A stretch of 64,000 nt of DNA. It comes from Pseudonocardia autotrophica. GTDB taxonomy: Bacteria; Actinomycetota; Actinomycetes; Mycobacteriales; Pseudonocardiaceae. The DNA lies in the NCBI RefSeq assembly GCF_003945385.1, contig NZ_AP018920.1, positions 2,480,001 through 2,544,000 of the forward strand, given 5' to 3'. The notes under the pieces were generated by a model. That model did not search any database and was not told the DNA's origin. It saw only the letters and a program-made list of their open reading frames with translations. Positions 40,598 to 50,392 of the stretch are shown piece after piece; position 1 is the first letter of the stretch, and each line of letters opens with the position of its first letter. The translations under genes were made by a program, and so were the position numbers.

Positions 40598-40708
40598 CGG
40601 GCCACTTGATGTCAGATCAACATCATGGGCATGCAGATGCGCGAGCAGGCAACCCCCGCCGAGACCGTGGCGCCCCGCCCGCATGGGGATCGATGATCCG
40701 GCCCGGGG

Positions 40709-40897
40709 TCAGGTCGTGGTGAGCTCGTCGCCAATCTGTACCAGTCCCGGGTCGGTGACCGAACCGCCCACCGACAGGTTCCTGGCCCGGTCGCGGTGGA
40801 TGCGCCGCGGCACCTCGCGGTCAATGTCGATCCCGCCCGGTTGGGCGCGGGTGACCATCACGCACCGCGCGATCGGGGTGGCCACGGCTAGGGTCAA
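40709..40897 (-). CDS. Small hypothetical protein or gene remnant
   Basis: A 62-residue frame, not recognised. It reads CVMVTRAQPGGIDIDREVPR and then ARNLSVGGSVTDPGLVQIG, with normal amino-acid balance, which is unusual for a shadow frame in this genome. No ribosome site is obvious. It lies between the methyltransferase and the IS4/IS-B block; it could be the end of a gene cut by rearrangement. The rest of 40598-41007 shows nothing clear. Confidence 0.3.
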   Translation of the reverse strand: MTLAVATPIARCVMVTRAQPGGIDIDREVPRRIHRDRARNLSVGGSVTDPGLVQIGDELTTT

Positions 40898-41039
40898 AGC
40901 CGTTCAGTTAGCGGCTGGGCTTGGCGGTCAAGGATCGTCGGGTCTCGCGTGTCGGTGCCGATCATGGGAGCGGAGCTCCGGTAGGAGAGGTCGTCCTCCA
41001 AGACATCGGTAGCTGTCAAGTCAACTGAGACAGTTGATC

Positions 41040-42050
41040 TTACTGAGTTGGCTGTAGGACGGGTTGATTGATCCACGCCTGCTCGGGCAGGCGCGGCGGG
41101 CTGGGCCGGCGACTGAATCGCTCGGGATACTGGGCGTGTGCGCGGTCGAGGACGGTCTGACGCTGAGCCCGGACCTCGGTCGCGGTGTCGAAGTGGATCG
41201 ACGCCGGGGTGTGCATGCCGATGCCGGAGTGCCGATGCTCGTGGTTGTAGTGCTCGAAGAACCGCTCGCAGAACGCGCGGGCATCAGCGAGCGAGCCGAA
41301 CCGGTCCGGGAAGTCCGGCACGTACTTCAGCGTCTTGAACTGCGCCTCGGAGAACGGGTTGTCATTCGAGCACTGCGGCCGGGAATGTGACCGGCAGATA
41401 CCGAGATCGACCATCAGCTCCGATACCGGTTTCGAGGTCATCGACCCGCCCCGGTCGGCATGAATCGTCTGCGGGATGACGTGGTTGCGGGCGACTGCGT
41501 CGGCGAGGAAATCCTTCGCCACGACGGCATCCTCAGCGTTCGCGGCGAGCCATCCGACTACGTAGCGGGAGAAGATGTCGAGCACCACATACAGCTTGTA
41601 CCACTCGCCCTTCCGCGGGCCCTTCAGCGCGGTGATGTCCCACGACCACACCTCGCTCGGGCCATGAGCGACCAGCTCCGGGCGCACCCGCGGCGGATGC
41701 GTGGCCTGGGCGCGCCGTTCCCGGTTCTGACCCGCTGCGCGGGCGATCCGGTACATGCTCGACTGCGAGCACCACCACCGGCCCTCGTCGAGCTCCCGGG
41801 CCCACACCTGCGGAATGGCCAGATCCCGGTAGTCCTCGGAGTTCAGCAGCGCGAGCACGGCGGCACGCTCGTCGTCGGTGATCGTCGAGGGCGGGAGCCG
41901 GCGCGCACGGTGCGGGCCGTGCAGCGGCCCGAGCGTCACCCCCGCCGGGTCGGCGCGGCGGTAGTGCGTGGCCCGCGACCGACCGGTCAACGCGCACGCC
42001 GCCTTGATCGACACCTCAGCGGCGCGCAACTCGGTGAACGCGCCGTTCAA
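41040..42050 (-). CDS. IS-B OrfB, DDE transposase (copy 2)
   Basis: Same 336-residue transposase as at 31332, with all three catalytic residues present and the TTG start at 42050 overlapping the orfA stop. The reading frame is intact. Its partner orfA upstream is broken by the ISAs1 element, so this copy can no longer make OrfA or an OrfAB fusion and probably depends on the other copies for movement. Confidence 0.92.
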   Translation of the reverse strand: MNGAFTELRAAEVSIKAACALTGRSRATHYRRADPAGVTLGPLHGPHRARRLPPSTITDDERAAVLALLNSEDYRDLAIPQVWARELDEGRWWCSQSSMYRIARAAGQNRERRAQATHPPRVRPELVAHGPSEVWSWDITALKGPRKGEWYKLYVVLDIFSRYVVGWLAANAEDAVVAKDFLADAVARNHVIPQTIHADRGGSMTSKPVSELMVDLGICRSHSRPQCSNDNPFSEAQFKTLKYVPDFPDRFGSLADARAFCERFFEHYNHEHRHSGIGMHTPASIHFDTATEVRAQRQTVLDRAHAQYPERFSRRPSPPRLPEQAWINQPVLQPTQ

Positions 42051-42332
42051 CGCCGCTTCCGCGGCGCCGGTGGTTCCTGGTCGTCCGCGCTCTCGGACAG
42101 CTGCTCCAAGAGCGCGTGCGCTTTTCCCATGATGTCCAACGCGGTCCGCGTCTTCGTCAGGTCGGATTCGAGTTTCGCGTTCCGGGCCCGGAGCCGTTCC
42201 AACTCGGCCGCCTCCGCCGACCGCTTCGGACGTTTCGCCGACCGCCTCGAATCGGCTACGCCCTCCAGCGCGCCGACGTCCCGGGCCCGGGTCCACTCGA
42301 TCACGTGCGACGAATACAGGCCCTCCCGGCGC

Positions 42333-43688
42333 CAGGGGGTCGGCAAAGTCGCGGTGAGTGGGTGCTGAGCTGCGACGACACGCGGTCGAGGTAGGGGTGC
42401 GGGCACGACCCTGGTGGTGATCATGGCGGTTCTCACGCCAGCCTTGATCATCGGAAGAGAGCCGTGCCCGCGCCTGCATCATTGTCGATCGCTGCCGTCG
42501 CCGATCAGGTGGGCGGGGTGGAGCTACCCGATCCGGTCGCGCTGGCTCCGAGACTGACCGATGCCCTGGCCGGGGTGGTTGACCCGCGCCGGCGTCGGGG
42601 GGTTCGACATGGGCTGGTCGTGGTGCTCACGGCCGCGGTGTGCGCGGTCGCGGCCGGGGCGCGCTCGTTCGTCGCGGTTGCCGAGTGGGTCGCCGACCTG
42701 CCGGTCGAGGTGGCTGCCGTGCTCGGGACCGACGTCCGATGCCCGTCGGAGTCGACGATTCGCCGGATCCTGGGCCAGGTTGACGCCGACCGGTTCGACG
42801 CCGCGATCGGCGCGTTCGTGCAGCGCCTGTGCGCGGCGACCGAGCCGGTCGGGCGGCGCCGGGTGCTGGCGGTGGACGGCAAGACCGTGCGCGGCTCACG
42901 AGGCCCCGCCGGTCCGGCTCGTCATCTGTTCGCGGTGATCGACCAGCAGACCCGGGTCGTGCTCGGTCAGCGCCAGGCGAACGCAGTCGCGGGCAAGGGC
43001 AGCGAGATCACCGCGTTCGCCCCGCTGCTCGACACCCTGCACGGCCTGGACCTGGCCGGGGTGGTGATCACCGCGGACGCGCTGCACACCCAGCGCGAGC
43101 ACGTCGAGTACCTCGCCGGCCGTGGAGCGCACTGGGTGCTCACGGTCAAGGGCAACCAGCCCCGGCTACGCCGCCAGCTCGCCGGGCTCCCGTGGCGCGG
43201 CGTCGAGCCCGACCACCGCAGCGTCGAGACCGCGCACGGACGCCGGGAGATCCGCACGCTCAGGGTCGTCACCATCGCGGCCGGGATCGAGTTCCCGCAC
43301 GCCCGTCAAGCCGTGCAGCTCATCCGCAAGACCCGCCCGGCCAACACCCGATCAGGCCGGAGGGCACGCTGGCGCACCGAGACCGTCTATGCGATCACCG
43401 ACCTCGGTCCGCACCAGGCCCGTCCCGAGGAGCTCACCGGCTGGATCCGCGGACACTGGCAGATCGAGAACGGGCTGCACTGGGTCCGCGACGTGACCTT
43501 CGCTGAAGATCTCTCCACCGTGCGCACCGGTGCCGCACCGCAGGTCATGGCTGCGCTACGGAACCTGGCGATCAGCCTGCACCGTCTGGCCGGCGCCACC
43601 AACATCGCCGCCGCACTACGACATCACAGCCGCGACGCACTGCGGCCCCTCCAGCTCCTCAAGATCATCTGACTTTGCCGACCCCCTG
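42333..43688 (+). mobile_element. ISAs1-family element (1,356 bp)
   Basis: Perfect 18-bp inverted repeats, CAGGGGGTCGGCAAAGTC, at both ends and a perfect 10-base target duplication CTCCCGGCGC (42323-42332 and 43689-43698). Both are as expected for ISAs1 elements and point to a recent insertion. One intact transposase gene fills the element. Confidence 0.95.
42464..43672 (+). CDS. ISAs1-family transposase
   Basis: A 402-aa transposase. The N-terminal H-repeat-associated region ([20 protein letters not shown]) is followed by the DDE core with [17 protein letters not shown] (first Asp), [18 protein letters not shown] (second Asp), [10 protein letters not shown], and the late [20 protein letters not shown] (Glu). 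Length and motif order are normal for the family. The frame is intact and the ends are perfect, so it is probably active. The start GTG 42464 lies 131 bases inside the element. Confidence 0.93.
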   Translation: MPAPASLSIAAVADQVGGVELPDPVALAPRLTDALAGVVDPRRRRGVRHGLVVVLTAAVCAVAAGARSFVAVAEWVADLPVEVAAVLGTDVRCPSESTIRRILGQVDADRFDAAIGAFVQRLCAATEPVGRRRVLAVDGKTVRGSRGPAGPARHLFAVIDQQTRVVLGQRQANAVAGKGSEITAFAPLLDTLHGLDLAGVVITADALHTQREHVEYLAGRGAHWVLTVKGNQPRLRRQLAGLPWRGVEPDHRSVETAHGRREIRTLRVVTIAAGIEFPHARQAVQLIRKTRPANTRSGRRARWRTETVYAITDLGPHQARPEELTGWIRGHWQIENGLHWVRDVTFAEDLSTVRTGAAPQVMAALRNLAISLHRLAGATNIAAALRHHSRDALRPLQLLKII

Positions 43689-43962
43689 CTCCCGGCGCAG
43701 GACCGCGCCCTTCTCACCGTTCGGCGCGTTCTCATACTCCGCGACGATCGCCAGCTTGTATTCCGCGCTGAACGACCTACGCGACGGACGCGGCGACGGA
43801 CCACCAGCCGACCGCGGACCCGACGACGACGCCGTCGACCCGCTGCTGCCGGCCCCCGCACCGCGACGCTCCTCCGATGACACGAGCACCAGGATCTCCG
43901 ATCACGCCCTCTACTGTGAACCGCTGACTTCAACCTGTCTCAGGTGATCTTGGCAGAGAGGG

Positions 43963-44937
43963 CATCCTCTGCCCTACCTGGAGCTTCGCTGAGCACGGAT
44001 TCTGTCATCAGTCGCGTCGTGAGAGTGGCCGCGGGCTGGTTCGCGCCGGGCCATGTCGGTGAGCTGACCCGGATCGAGCCTTTCGAGATGGTCGACGCGG
44101 TGTTGGCCGAGAGACGAACACGACCCAACAGCGGGTGCGGCTGCTGCCCTCCCGGGTCGTGGTCTATCTGCTCCTCGCGGGCGGGTTGTTCGCCGAGCTG
44201 GGCTATCGACAGGTGTGGGCGCGGATGACCGCTGCACTGGCCGGGCTCGCGCCGGCCCGACCGAGCCCGAGCGCACTGGCCCAGGCCTGCCGCCGGATCG
44301 GCCCAGCTCCGCTGCGGGCCCTGTTCGACCTGCCACGCGGTCCGGCGTCGGGCCTGTCCCGGACCGGGGTGTGGTGGCGCGGCCGGTTGGTCTGCGCGAT
44401 CGACGGGACCATCCTGTGCTGCCCGGACACCCCCGCGAACCTGACGGTGTATCGACGCGGTGCCGGCAACCACGGCGGCACCGGGTACCCGATGGTGCGG
44501 CTGCTCACGCTGGTTGCCTGCGGCACTCGCACGATCATCGACGCCACGTTCGGCACCGATCGGGTCGGGGAGACCCGCTACGCCCACGACCTGCTCGCCG
44601 CGCTCCGGGCCGGGATGATCGTGCTGGCCGATCGGACCTTCGCTGTCCGCGCCTGGATCGTCGCGGTCGTCGCGGTCGTCGCGGTCGTCGCGACCGGCGC
44701 GGACGTGCTCGTGCGGGTCAAGCTCAACCGGGCCCTACCGGTATGCCGCCGCCTGCGCGACGGCTCGTATGTCTCCCGGATCGGACCGGGTCGAGGTCCG
44801 GGTGATCACCGCCCGGATCACGATCACCATCAGCGCGGGCCGCGCAGCGAGATCTACCGGCTGGTCACCACCGTGACCGACCCCGACTACCCGGCCGCAG
44901 AGATCATCACCCTCTACCAACAGCGGTGGGGTGCGAC
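43963..44937 (+). pseudogene. IS4-family transposase, frameshifted and truncated
   Basis: The N-terminal domain reads LPGASLSTDSVISRVVRVAA and then LTRIEPFEMVDAVLAE. A two-base repeat (AG) near 44110 shifts the frame, after which it continues as VRLLPSRVVVYLLLAGGLFA, ALAQACRRIGPAPLRALFDL, VCAIDGTILCCPDTPAN (first Asp of the DDE core) and IVLADRTFAVRAWIV (second Asp). It ends abruptly after TLYQQRWG, before the YREK/Glu region; about 16 unrelated bases then lead into IS3-D. The 5' end is cut by IS-B copy 2. No inverted repeats were found. Inactive. Confidence 0.8.
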
Positions 44938-46280
44938 ACGAGGTCGCGCATGTTGAGGTTCCCCCGCTAGCTCGGAGACCGACGATCATGGCCGTAGGCC
45001 GTGAAGGGAGTCTCTGTGGCAGCACCGAAGAAGTACCCCGACGAGCTGCGTGAGCGCGCGGTCCGGTTGTACTTCGAGTCCGAGCCGCGTCCGGTGATCC
45101 GGCGGCTGGCCGAGCAGTTGGGCGTGCATCACGAAGCGTTGCGGACCTGGATCCGCCAGGCCCAGGCCGACCGCGGCCAGCGCACCGACCTGCCCACCAC
45201 CGCGGAAGTCGAGGAGTTGCGCCGGCTCCGCAAGGAAAACGCCGAGCTGCGCCGGGCCAACGAGATCCTGAAGGCGGCGAGCTTGGACTCAACCCGTCAG
45301 CGCAACAGTGCTTCGAATCTATCAGCCGGGGTGTCGAAGTCGAGGGTCTTACGGGGGCGCGTGTTGAGTCGGTGGGCAATCTCGTCGAGCTGGGCCTGGG
45401 TGACGTCGCCGAGGCTGGTGCCCTTCGGGAAGTACTGCCGGAGCAGCCGGTTGGTGTTCTCGTTCGTGCCGCGCTGCCAGGGGCTGGCCGGGTCGGCGAA
45501 GTAGACCTCCAGCCCGGTCCGCGCAGTGACGATCTTGTGTCGGGCCAGTTCCATCCCGCGGTCCCAGGTCAGCGAGCGGCGCAACTGCTCGGGCAGCCGG
45601 CACATCTGCTGCGACAGCGCCCAGGTGACGGTGTCCATGTCGCGTCCCTGCAGGGCGACGAGCACGGTGAACCGGGTGGTGCGCTCGACCACGGTGGCGA
45701 TCTGGGTCGTGCCGCGCCCGAGCAGCAGGTCGCCCTCCCAGTGCCCGGGCACCGCCCGATCGGCGACCTCGGCGGGGCGCTCGCGGATCGAGACCGCGTC
45801 GGTGATCTGCGAGCGCCACTGCCCGGTGGTGGTGTTGTGCACGTTGCGCCGGATCGGCCGCCCCGACCGCAAGTGCTTCTGCAGGGTCTTGGCCAGTACG
45901 CCGCGGGTCTGCACGAACAGCGACTTGTAGATCGTCTCGTGCGACACCCGCATCCCTGAGCCCGGCTCGAAGTGCTTGGCCAGGTGCCCGGCGATCTGCT
46001 CGGGCGACCAGTCCTCGCCGAGTCTGTCAGCGACGAACCCGCGCAGCAGCGGACGCCGCGCGAGCAGGCACACCTTCGGGCGCCGTGCCCGGCGCCAGGC
46101 ACGATCCTCGGCGTCGACCGCCCGGTACTTGCGCCGGCCCTTGTTGCGGGCGATCTCGCGGCTCACCGTCGAGGCGGGTCGGCCGATCTCGGCCGCGATC
46201 GCGCGCATCGACTTGTTCTGGCCCAGCCCGCGCGAGATCTCCTCGCGCTCTGAGCTTCCCCCGGTTCGCCGGAGTGCGGG

Positions 46281-47177
46281 TTACCTGTCGGCGTCGCGCT
46301 GGGTGCGACGATAGTCGTCTTCGTACTCGTCGGGTGAGAGCCCGCCGAGGCGGGCCTGGATCCGGCGCGGGTTGTACCAGCCGTCGAGGTAGCGGATCAG
46401 GGCGTGCTCGGCGTCGCGGCGGGTTGTGAAGGTGGTGCCGGGCCAGTAGAGCAGCTCGATCTTGAGGGTGGACCACAGGTTCTCGGCGAGGGCGTTGTCG
46501 TAGCTGTCCCCTGTGGACCCGGTCGACGGGGCGACACCGGCGTCGACCAGGCGCTGGGTGAGTCGCAGCGCCGTGTACTGGGCTCCCTTGTCGCTGTGAA
46601 AGATCAACTGGCCGGGGCGCAGGTCCCGCGAGCGCAGGGCGTGGTTGAGCGCGGTGAGGACCAGCGCGGTCGTCGCACGGGGGTCGGTGGCCCAGCCGAC
46701 GACCCGGTTGGAGAACGCGTCACGCACCGAGGCCAGCCACAACACGCCCTCGCCGGTGACGATCCGGGTCAGGTCGGCCACCCAGACGCGGTTCGGCGCG
46801 GTCGCGGTGAAGTCGCGTTCGAGCAGGTCCGGCGCCGGCCGGTGGGCGGGGTTCTGCCGGGTCGAGCCGCCCTTCCAGCCGCGGCGCAGGTGGGCGCCCT
46901 GTAGGCCGTGCTCGCGCATGATCCGCTCGACGCGCTTGCGGCCGACGTGCACGCCCTGGCGGCGCAGCTCGAGCCAGACCCGCGGGGAGCCGTAGGTGGT
47001 GGCGAACTCGCTGATCGAGCGGATCTTCACGATTTGCTCGAGCAGGACGGCGTCGTCGAGCTGCCGCTGCGATGGTGACGCGCGGCGGGCGCGCCAGTCG
47101 TAGTAGGTCGAGGCCGCGATGTTCAGGACCCGTAGTACGAGACCGACGGGGAAGTCATGGGCGTCGACGAAGCTCAT
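46281..47177 (-). CDS. IS-C OrfB, DDE transposase (copy 1)
   Basis: A 298-aa IS3-family transposase. It reads TYGSPRVWLELRRQGVHVG, then the first Asp in RVWVADLTRIVTGEGVLWLA, the second in LIFHSDKGAQYTALRLTQR, and the Glu in NALAENLWSTLKIELLYW. ATG 47177 overlaps the orfA stop (ATGA). The frame is intact. The element's right inverted repeat is broken by IS-B copy 3, so this copy should be immobile despite intact genes. Confidence 0.92.
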   Translation of the reverse strand: MSFVDAHDFPVGLVLRVLNIAASTYYDWRARRASPSQRQLDDAVLLEQIVKIRSISEFATTYGSPRVWLELRRQGVHVGRKRVERIMREHGLQGAHLRRGWKGGSTRQNPAHRPAPDLLERDFTATAPNRVWVADLTRIVTGEGVLWLASVRDAFSNRVVGWATDPRATTALVLTALNHALRSRDLRPGQLIFHSDKGAQYTALRLTQRLVDAGVAPSTGSTGDSYDNALAENLWSTLKIELLYWPGTTFTTRRDAEHALIRYLDGWYNPRRIQARLGGLSPDEYEDDYRRTQRDADR

Positions 47178-47485
47178 GACCACCTCCGGGTCGGGCCGAT
47201 CTCGCTGGCGAAATAGGCGCTCGCCGCGCGCAGGACCTCGTTGACCCGCCGCAGCTCGGCGTTCTCCTTCGCCAACCGCCGGTTCTCGGCGAGCATGTCG
47301 GTCGACGGCCGATCATCGCGCTCGCCCTTGTCGGCCTCCGCTTGGCGGACCCAGTTGCGCAGGGCCTCGTGATGCACCCCGAGCTGCTGCGCGAGCCCGC
47401 GGAACGTCGGGCGGGGGTCGGACTCCCGATACAGCCGGACCGCTCGTTCGCGCAGCTCATCGGGGTACTTCTTCGGTGCGGGCAC
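47174..47485 (-). CDS. IS-C OrfA (copy 1)
   Basis: A 103-aa HTH protein: APKKYPDELRERAVRLYRES, then AQQLGVHHEALRNWVRQAE, and a zipper (AENRRLAKENAELRRVNEVL) with the standard IS3 end (ASAYFASEIGPTRRWS). It is closely related to IS3-D OrfA, so the two elements share an ancestor. It starts with GTG after a GGAAGGAAGG ribosome site. Confidence 0.9.
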   Translation of the reverse strand: MPAPKKYPDELRERAVRLYRESDPRPTFRGLAQQLGVHHEALRNWVRQAEADKGERDDRPSTDMLAENRRLAKENAELRRVNEVLRAASAYFASEIGPTRRWS

Positions 47486-47623
47486 CAGTGCCTTCCTTCC
47501 TGGTTCTCAAGATCGAACCAGTGTTCAGACACTCCGGCAAAGCGGGGGAACCCTCTCTGCCAAGATCACCTGAGACAGGTTGAAGTCAGCGGTTCACAGT
47601 AGAGGGCGTGATCGGAGATCCTG

Positions 47624-48100
47624 GTGCTCGTGTCATCGGAGGAGCGTCGCGGTGCGGGGGCCGGCAGCAGCGGGTCGACGGCGTCGTCGTCGGGTCCGCG
47701 GTCGGCTGGTGGTCCGTCGCCGCGTCCGTCGCGTAGGTCGTTCAGCGCGGAATACAAGCTGGCGATCGTCGCGGAGTATGAGAACGCGCCGAACGGTGAG
47801 AAGGGCGCGGTCCTGCGCCGGGAGGGCCTGTATTCGTCGCACGTGATCGAGTGGACCCGGGCCCGGGACGTCGGCGCGCTGGAGGGCGTAGCCGATTCGA
47901 GGCGGTCGGCGAAACGTCCGAAGCGGTCGGCGGAGGCGGCCGAGTTGGAACGGCTCCGGGCCCGGAACGCGAAACTCGAATCCGACCTGACGAAGACGCG
48001 GACCGCGTTGGACATCATGGGAAAAGCGCACGCGCTCTTGGAGCAGCTGTCCGAGAGCGCGGACGACCAGGAACCACCGGCGCCGCGGAAGCGGCGTTGA
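47624..48100 (+). CDS. IS-B OrfA, HTH protein (copy 3)
   Basis: 158 aa, same protein as at 32339: Ser-rich tail, HTH and coiled coil. It is intact and overlaps orfB by four bases (stop TGA 48098-48100). Being in plus orientation, it is the easiest copy in which to inspect the A-to-B transition. The TTGA there suits restart at TTG or a -1 frameshift upstream. Confidence 0.9.
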   Translation: MLVSSEERRGAGAGSSGSTASSSGPRSAGGPSPRPSRRSFSAEYKLAIVAEYENAPNGEKGAVLRREGLYSSHVIEWTRARDVGALEGVADSRRSAKRPKRSAEAAELERLRARNAKLESDLTKTRTALDIMGKAHALLEQLSESADDQEPPAPRKRR

Positions 48101-49107
48101 ACGGCGCGTTCACCGAGTTGCGCGCCGCTGAGGTGTCGATCAAGGCGGCGTGCGCGTTGACCGGTCGGTCGCGGGCCACGCACTACCGCCGCGCCGACCC
48201 GGCGGGGGTGACGCTCGGGCCGCTGCACGGCCCGCACCGTGCGCGCCGGCTCCCGCCCTCGACGATCACCGACGACGAGCGTGCCGCCGTGCTCGCGCTG
48301 CTGAACTCCGAGGACTACCGGGATCTGGCCATTCCGCAGGTGTGGGCCCGGGAGCTCGACGAGGGCCGGTGGTGGTGCTCGCAGTCGAGCATGTACCGGA
48401 TCGCCCGCGCAGCGGGTCAGAACCGGGAACGGCGCGCCCAGGCCACGCATCCGCCGCGGGTGCGCCCGGAGCTGGTCGCTCATGGCCCGAGCGAGGTGTG
48501 GTCGTGGGACATCACCGCGCTGAAGGGCCCGCGGAAGGGCGAGTGGTACAAGCTGTATGTGGTGCTCGACATCTTCTCCCGCTACGTAGTCGGATGGCTC
48601 GCCGCGAACGCTGAGGATGCCGTCGTGGCGAAGGATTTCCTCGCCGACGCAGTCGCCCGCAACCACGTCATCCCGCAGACGATTCATGCCGACCGGGGCG
48701 GGTCGATGACCTCGAAACCGGTATCGGAGCTGATGGTCGATCTCGGTATCTGCCGGTCACATTCCCGGCCGCAGTGCTCGAATGACAACCCGTTCTCCGA
48801 GGCGCAGTTCAAGACGCTGAAGTACGTGCCGGACTTCCCGGACCGGTTCGGCTCGCTCGCTGATGCCCGCGCGTTCTGCGAGCGGTTCTTCGAGCACTAC
48901 AACCACGAGCATCGGCACTCCGGCATCGGCATGCACACCCCGGCGTCGATCCACTTCGACACCGCGACCGAGGTCCGGGCTCAGCGTCAGACCGTCCTCG
49001 ACCGCGCACACGCCCAGTATCCCGAGCGATTCAGTCGCCGGCCCAGCCCGCCGCGCCTGCCCGAGCAGGCGTGGATCAATCAACCCGTCCTACAGCCAAC
49101 TCAGTAA
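48097..49107 (+). CDS. IS-B OrfB, DDE transposase (copy 3)
   Basis: 336 aa, same protein as at 31332, with intact catalytic residues (Asp in WSWDITALKG, Asp in HADRGGSM, Glu in FSEAQFKTLK). The start TTG 48097 overlaps the orfA stop. The copy is complete with perfect ends and a clean duplication, so it is a candidate active element. Confidence 0.92.
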   Translation: MNGAFTELRAAEVSIKAACALTGRSRATHYRRADPAGVTLGPLHGPHRARRLPPSTITDDERAAVLALLNSEDYRDLAIPQVWARELDEGRWWCSQSSMYRIARAAGQNRERRAQATHPPRVRPELVAHGPSEVWSWDITALKGPRKGEWYKLYVVLDIFSRYVVGWLAANAEDAVVAKDFLADAVARNHVIPQTIHADRGGSMTSKPVSELMVDLGICRSHSRPQCSNDNPFSEAQFKTLKYVPDFPDRFGSLADARAFCERFFEHYNHEHRHSGIGMHTPASIHFDTATEVRAQRQTVLDRAHAQYPERFSRRPSPPRLPEQAWINQPVLQPTQ

Positions 49108-49453
49108 GATCAACTGTCTCAGTTGACTTGACAGCTACCGGAACCTCACTCGGCGGCAGTCAGCGTCCCCGGTCGGCGCCGGCGTGGCGGCGGAACATAG
49201 CCCCCGCTCGACTTGAGCACCGTGAACACTGAACCCGGGGGCCGCTCGATCGCCCGAGCGATGTCACTGATCGACTCCCCGCGCCCCCAGCGGACCCACA
49301 GATCAGTGCGGTCCTCATCGGACATCCCCGGCCTGCCCAAGCGTGCCATCGCCCACCCCTATCATGATCAACTACCTGTGGGGTGTTGCGCTGACCGGTT
49401 GAGTCCAAGAGTGCTTTTTTCGCCCAGGAGATCGACCCGACAAGGAGGCGATA

Positions 49454-50379
49454 TTGAACGCCGTCGCCCATCTGCGCGACCGGTTCGGGGTCGACCCGAT
49501 CCTGCGGGTCCTCGACGTCGCCCCCTCGACGTTCTACGGCTGGCTCGCCCAACAACGCCACCCGTCCGACCGCCGACGGACCGACGAGCAGGTTCTCGCG
49601 GAGATCGTCGAGATCCACGATCGCTCCGGGGGCACCTACGGTTCGCCGCGGATCCACGCCACCCTGCAGCGGCGCGGGGGGCGCATCTCGCGCAAACGGG
49701 TCGAGCGACTGATGCGCGAGCACGCCTGCAGGGCGCATTCCTGCGCAAGAAGTGGCGCACGTCCTCGACCAGGCAGAACCAGGCCGCGACACCAGCACCG
49801 GACCTGGTCAACCGGGACTTCACCGCACCCGCGCCGAACCAGCTCTGGGTCGCCGACGCCACCCCCATCCCGTGCGGGCAGGGCGTGTTCTGGCTGGCCG
49901 CGGTCCGCGACGCCTTCTCCAACCGGATCGTCGGCTGGCGCTGCTCGGACCGCTGCGACACCGACCTCATCCTCGGCGCCCTGGAGTACGCGGTCTGGTC
50001 ACGCGGCATCCGCGACGGCCAGGTCGTCCATCACTCCGACCGCGGCTCGAACTACACGTCGCTGCGCTTCGGGCAGCGACTCGACGACCACGGCATTCTC
50101 GCGTCGATGGGTTCGATCGGGGATTCCTACGATAATGCGCTGATGGAGAACTTCTTCTCCACGCTCAAGACCGAACTGGTCTACCGGACATCGTGGCGGA
50201 CCCGCGACGAGGCGGAGAACGCGCTGTTCGCCTACATCGACGGGTGGTACAACACCGAACGCATCCAAGCCCGGCTCGGCTGGCTCTCACCCGACGAGTA
50301 CGAAGCGGCCTGGCATGTCCAGACCGACGATCACCCGGCAGCTGACGCTGCCGAACCCGACCCGGCCGCCGCCAGGTAG
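49454..50379 (+). pseudogene. IS3-D OrfB transposase with frameshift
   Basis: The N-part reads AVAHLRDRFGVDPILRVLDV, then YGSPRIHATLQRRGGRISRK and ERLMREHA. Near 49730 one G is missing (GAGCACGCCTGC for GAGCACGGCCTGC). The rest follows in another frame: LQGAFLRKKWRTSSTRQNQ, the Asp in LWVADATPIPCGQGVFWLA, the Asp in VVHHSDRGSNYTSLRFGQR, and the Glu in NALMENFFSTLKTELVY. All catalytic residues exist but the protein is broken. Therefore IS3-D was probably inactive independently of the insertion in orfA. Confidence 0.88.
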
Positions 50380-50392
50380 CCGACACTCCGCG

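Larger units (their letters stand above)
42047..43889 (-). pseudogene. IS-B OrfA interrupted by ISAs1 (copy 2)
   Basis: The C-terminal part (42047-42332) and the N-terminal part (43689-43889) match OrfA of the other copies. They are separated by the 1,356-bp ISAs1 element plus a 10-base duplication, within the codons around LRREGLYSSH. Removal restores the 158-residue frame. As it stands, the N-part runs into element sequence and stops early. Confidence 0.9.
41008..43962 (-). mobile_element. IS-B copy 2, itself split by an ISAs1 element
   Basis: Same ends as the other IS-B copies. The 4-base target duplication CATC lies at 41004-41007 and 43963-43966. Subtracting the ISAs1 insertion and its 10-base duplication leaves 1,589 bp exactly. 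It is inserted in the 5' part of an IS4-family transposase remnant. Confidence 0.93.
47551..49139 (+). mobile_element. IS-B copy 3 (innermost of the four-level nest)
   Basis: Full-length 1,589-bp copy in the opposite orientation to the other three. The target duplication GGAA lies at 47547-47550 and 49140-49143, within the right inverted repeat of IS-C. It is the youngest insertion of the stack. Confidence 0.95.
46251..49148 (-). mobile_element. IS-C copy 1 (IS3 family), its terminal repeat split by IS-B copy 3
   Basis: The ends TGAGCTTCCCCCGGTTCGCC and TGAGGTTCCCCCGCTTTGCC (read inward) match copy 2 at 61700. IS-B sits inside the right terminal repeat, 5 bases from the end, so the last CCTCA is at 49144-49148. 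The target duplication CTC lies at 46248-46250 and 49149-49151. Net size 1,305 bp, identical in length to copy 2. Confidence 0.93.
45297..49349 (-). pseudogene. IS30-B transposase, interrupted by IS-C
   Basis: The N-terminal part (49149-49349) reads RLGRPGMSDEDRTDLWVRWG, then SDIARAIERPPGSVF. The remainder (45297-46250) has the second HTH (SMRAIAAEIGRPASTVSREI) and the IS30 DDE core: PGHWEGDLLLGRGTTQIATV, SLTWDRGMELARHKIV and ASPWQRGTNENTNRLLRQYF. Joining at the CTC duplication restores a 383-residue frame through LTAAEREEISRGL. Inactive because of the insertion. It is distinct in sequence from IS30-A. Confidence 0.9.
45282..49409 (-). mobile_element. IS30-family element IS30-B, split by IS-C copy 1
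   Basis: The inverted repeats CTTGGACTCAACCCGTCAGC and CTTGGACTCAACCGGTCAGC (read inward) continue as GCAACA. The 2-base target duplication AG (45280-45281 and 49410-49411), typical of IS30, lies inside IS3-D orfA. Net size 1,227 bp. Confidence 0.9.
45016..49457 (+). pseudogene. IS3-D OrfA, interrupted by IS30-B
   Basis: The N-part at 45016-45281 reads APKKYPDELRERAVRLYFES, then AEQLGVHHEALRTWIRQAQ and RLRKENAELRRANEILKAAS. The end is found 4.1 kb further on at 49410-49457 (AFFAQEIDPTRRRY, stop). Removing IS30-B with one copy of AG restores a 103-residue frame. GTG 45016 is chosen because AAGGGAG stands five bases upstream. Confidence 0.88.

Noticed and set aside
44645..44700. Short VVAVVAVVA-type repeat in the IS4 transposase remnant as a functional repeat
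   Set aside because: It is a GTCGCGGTC triplet-type slippage tract inside an already broken transposase gene.
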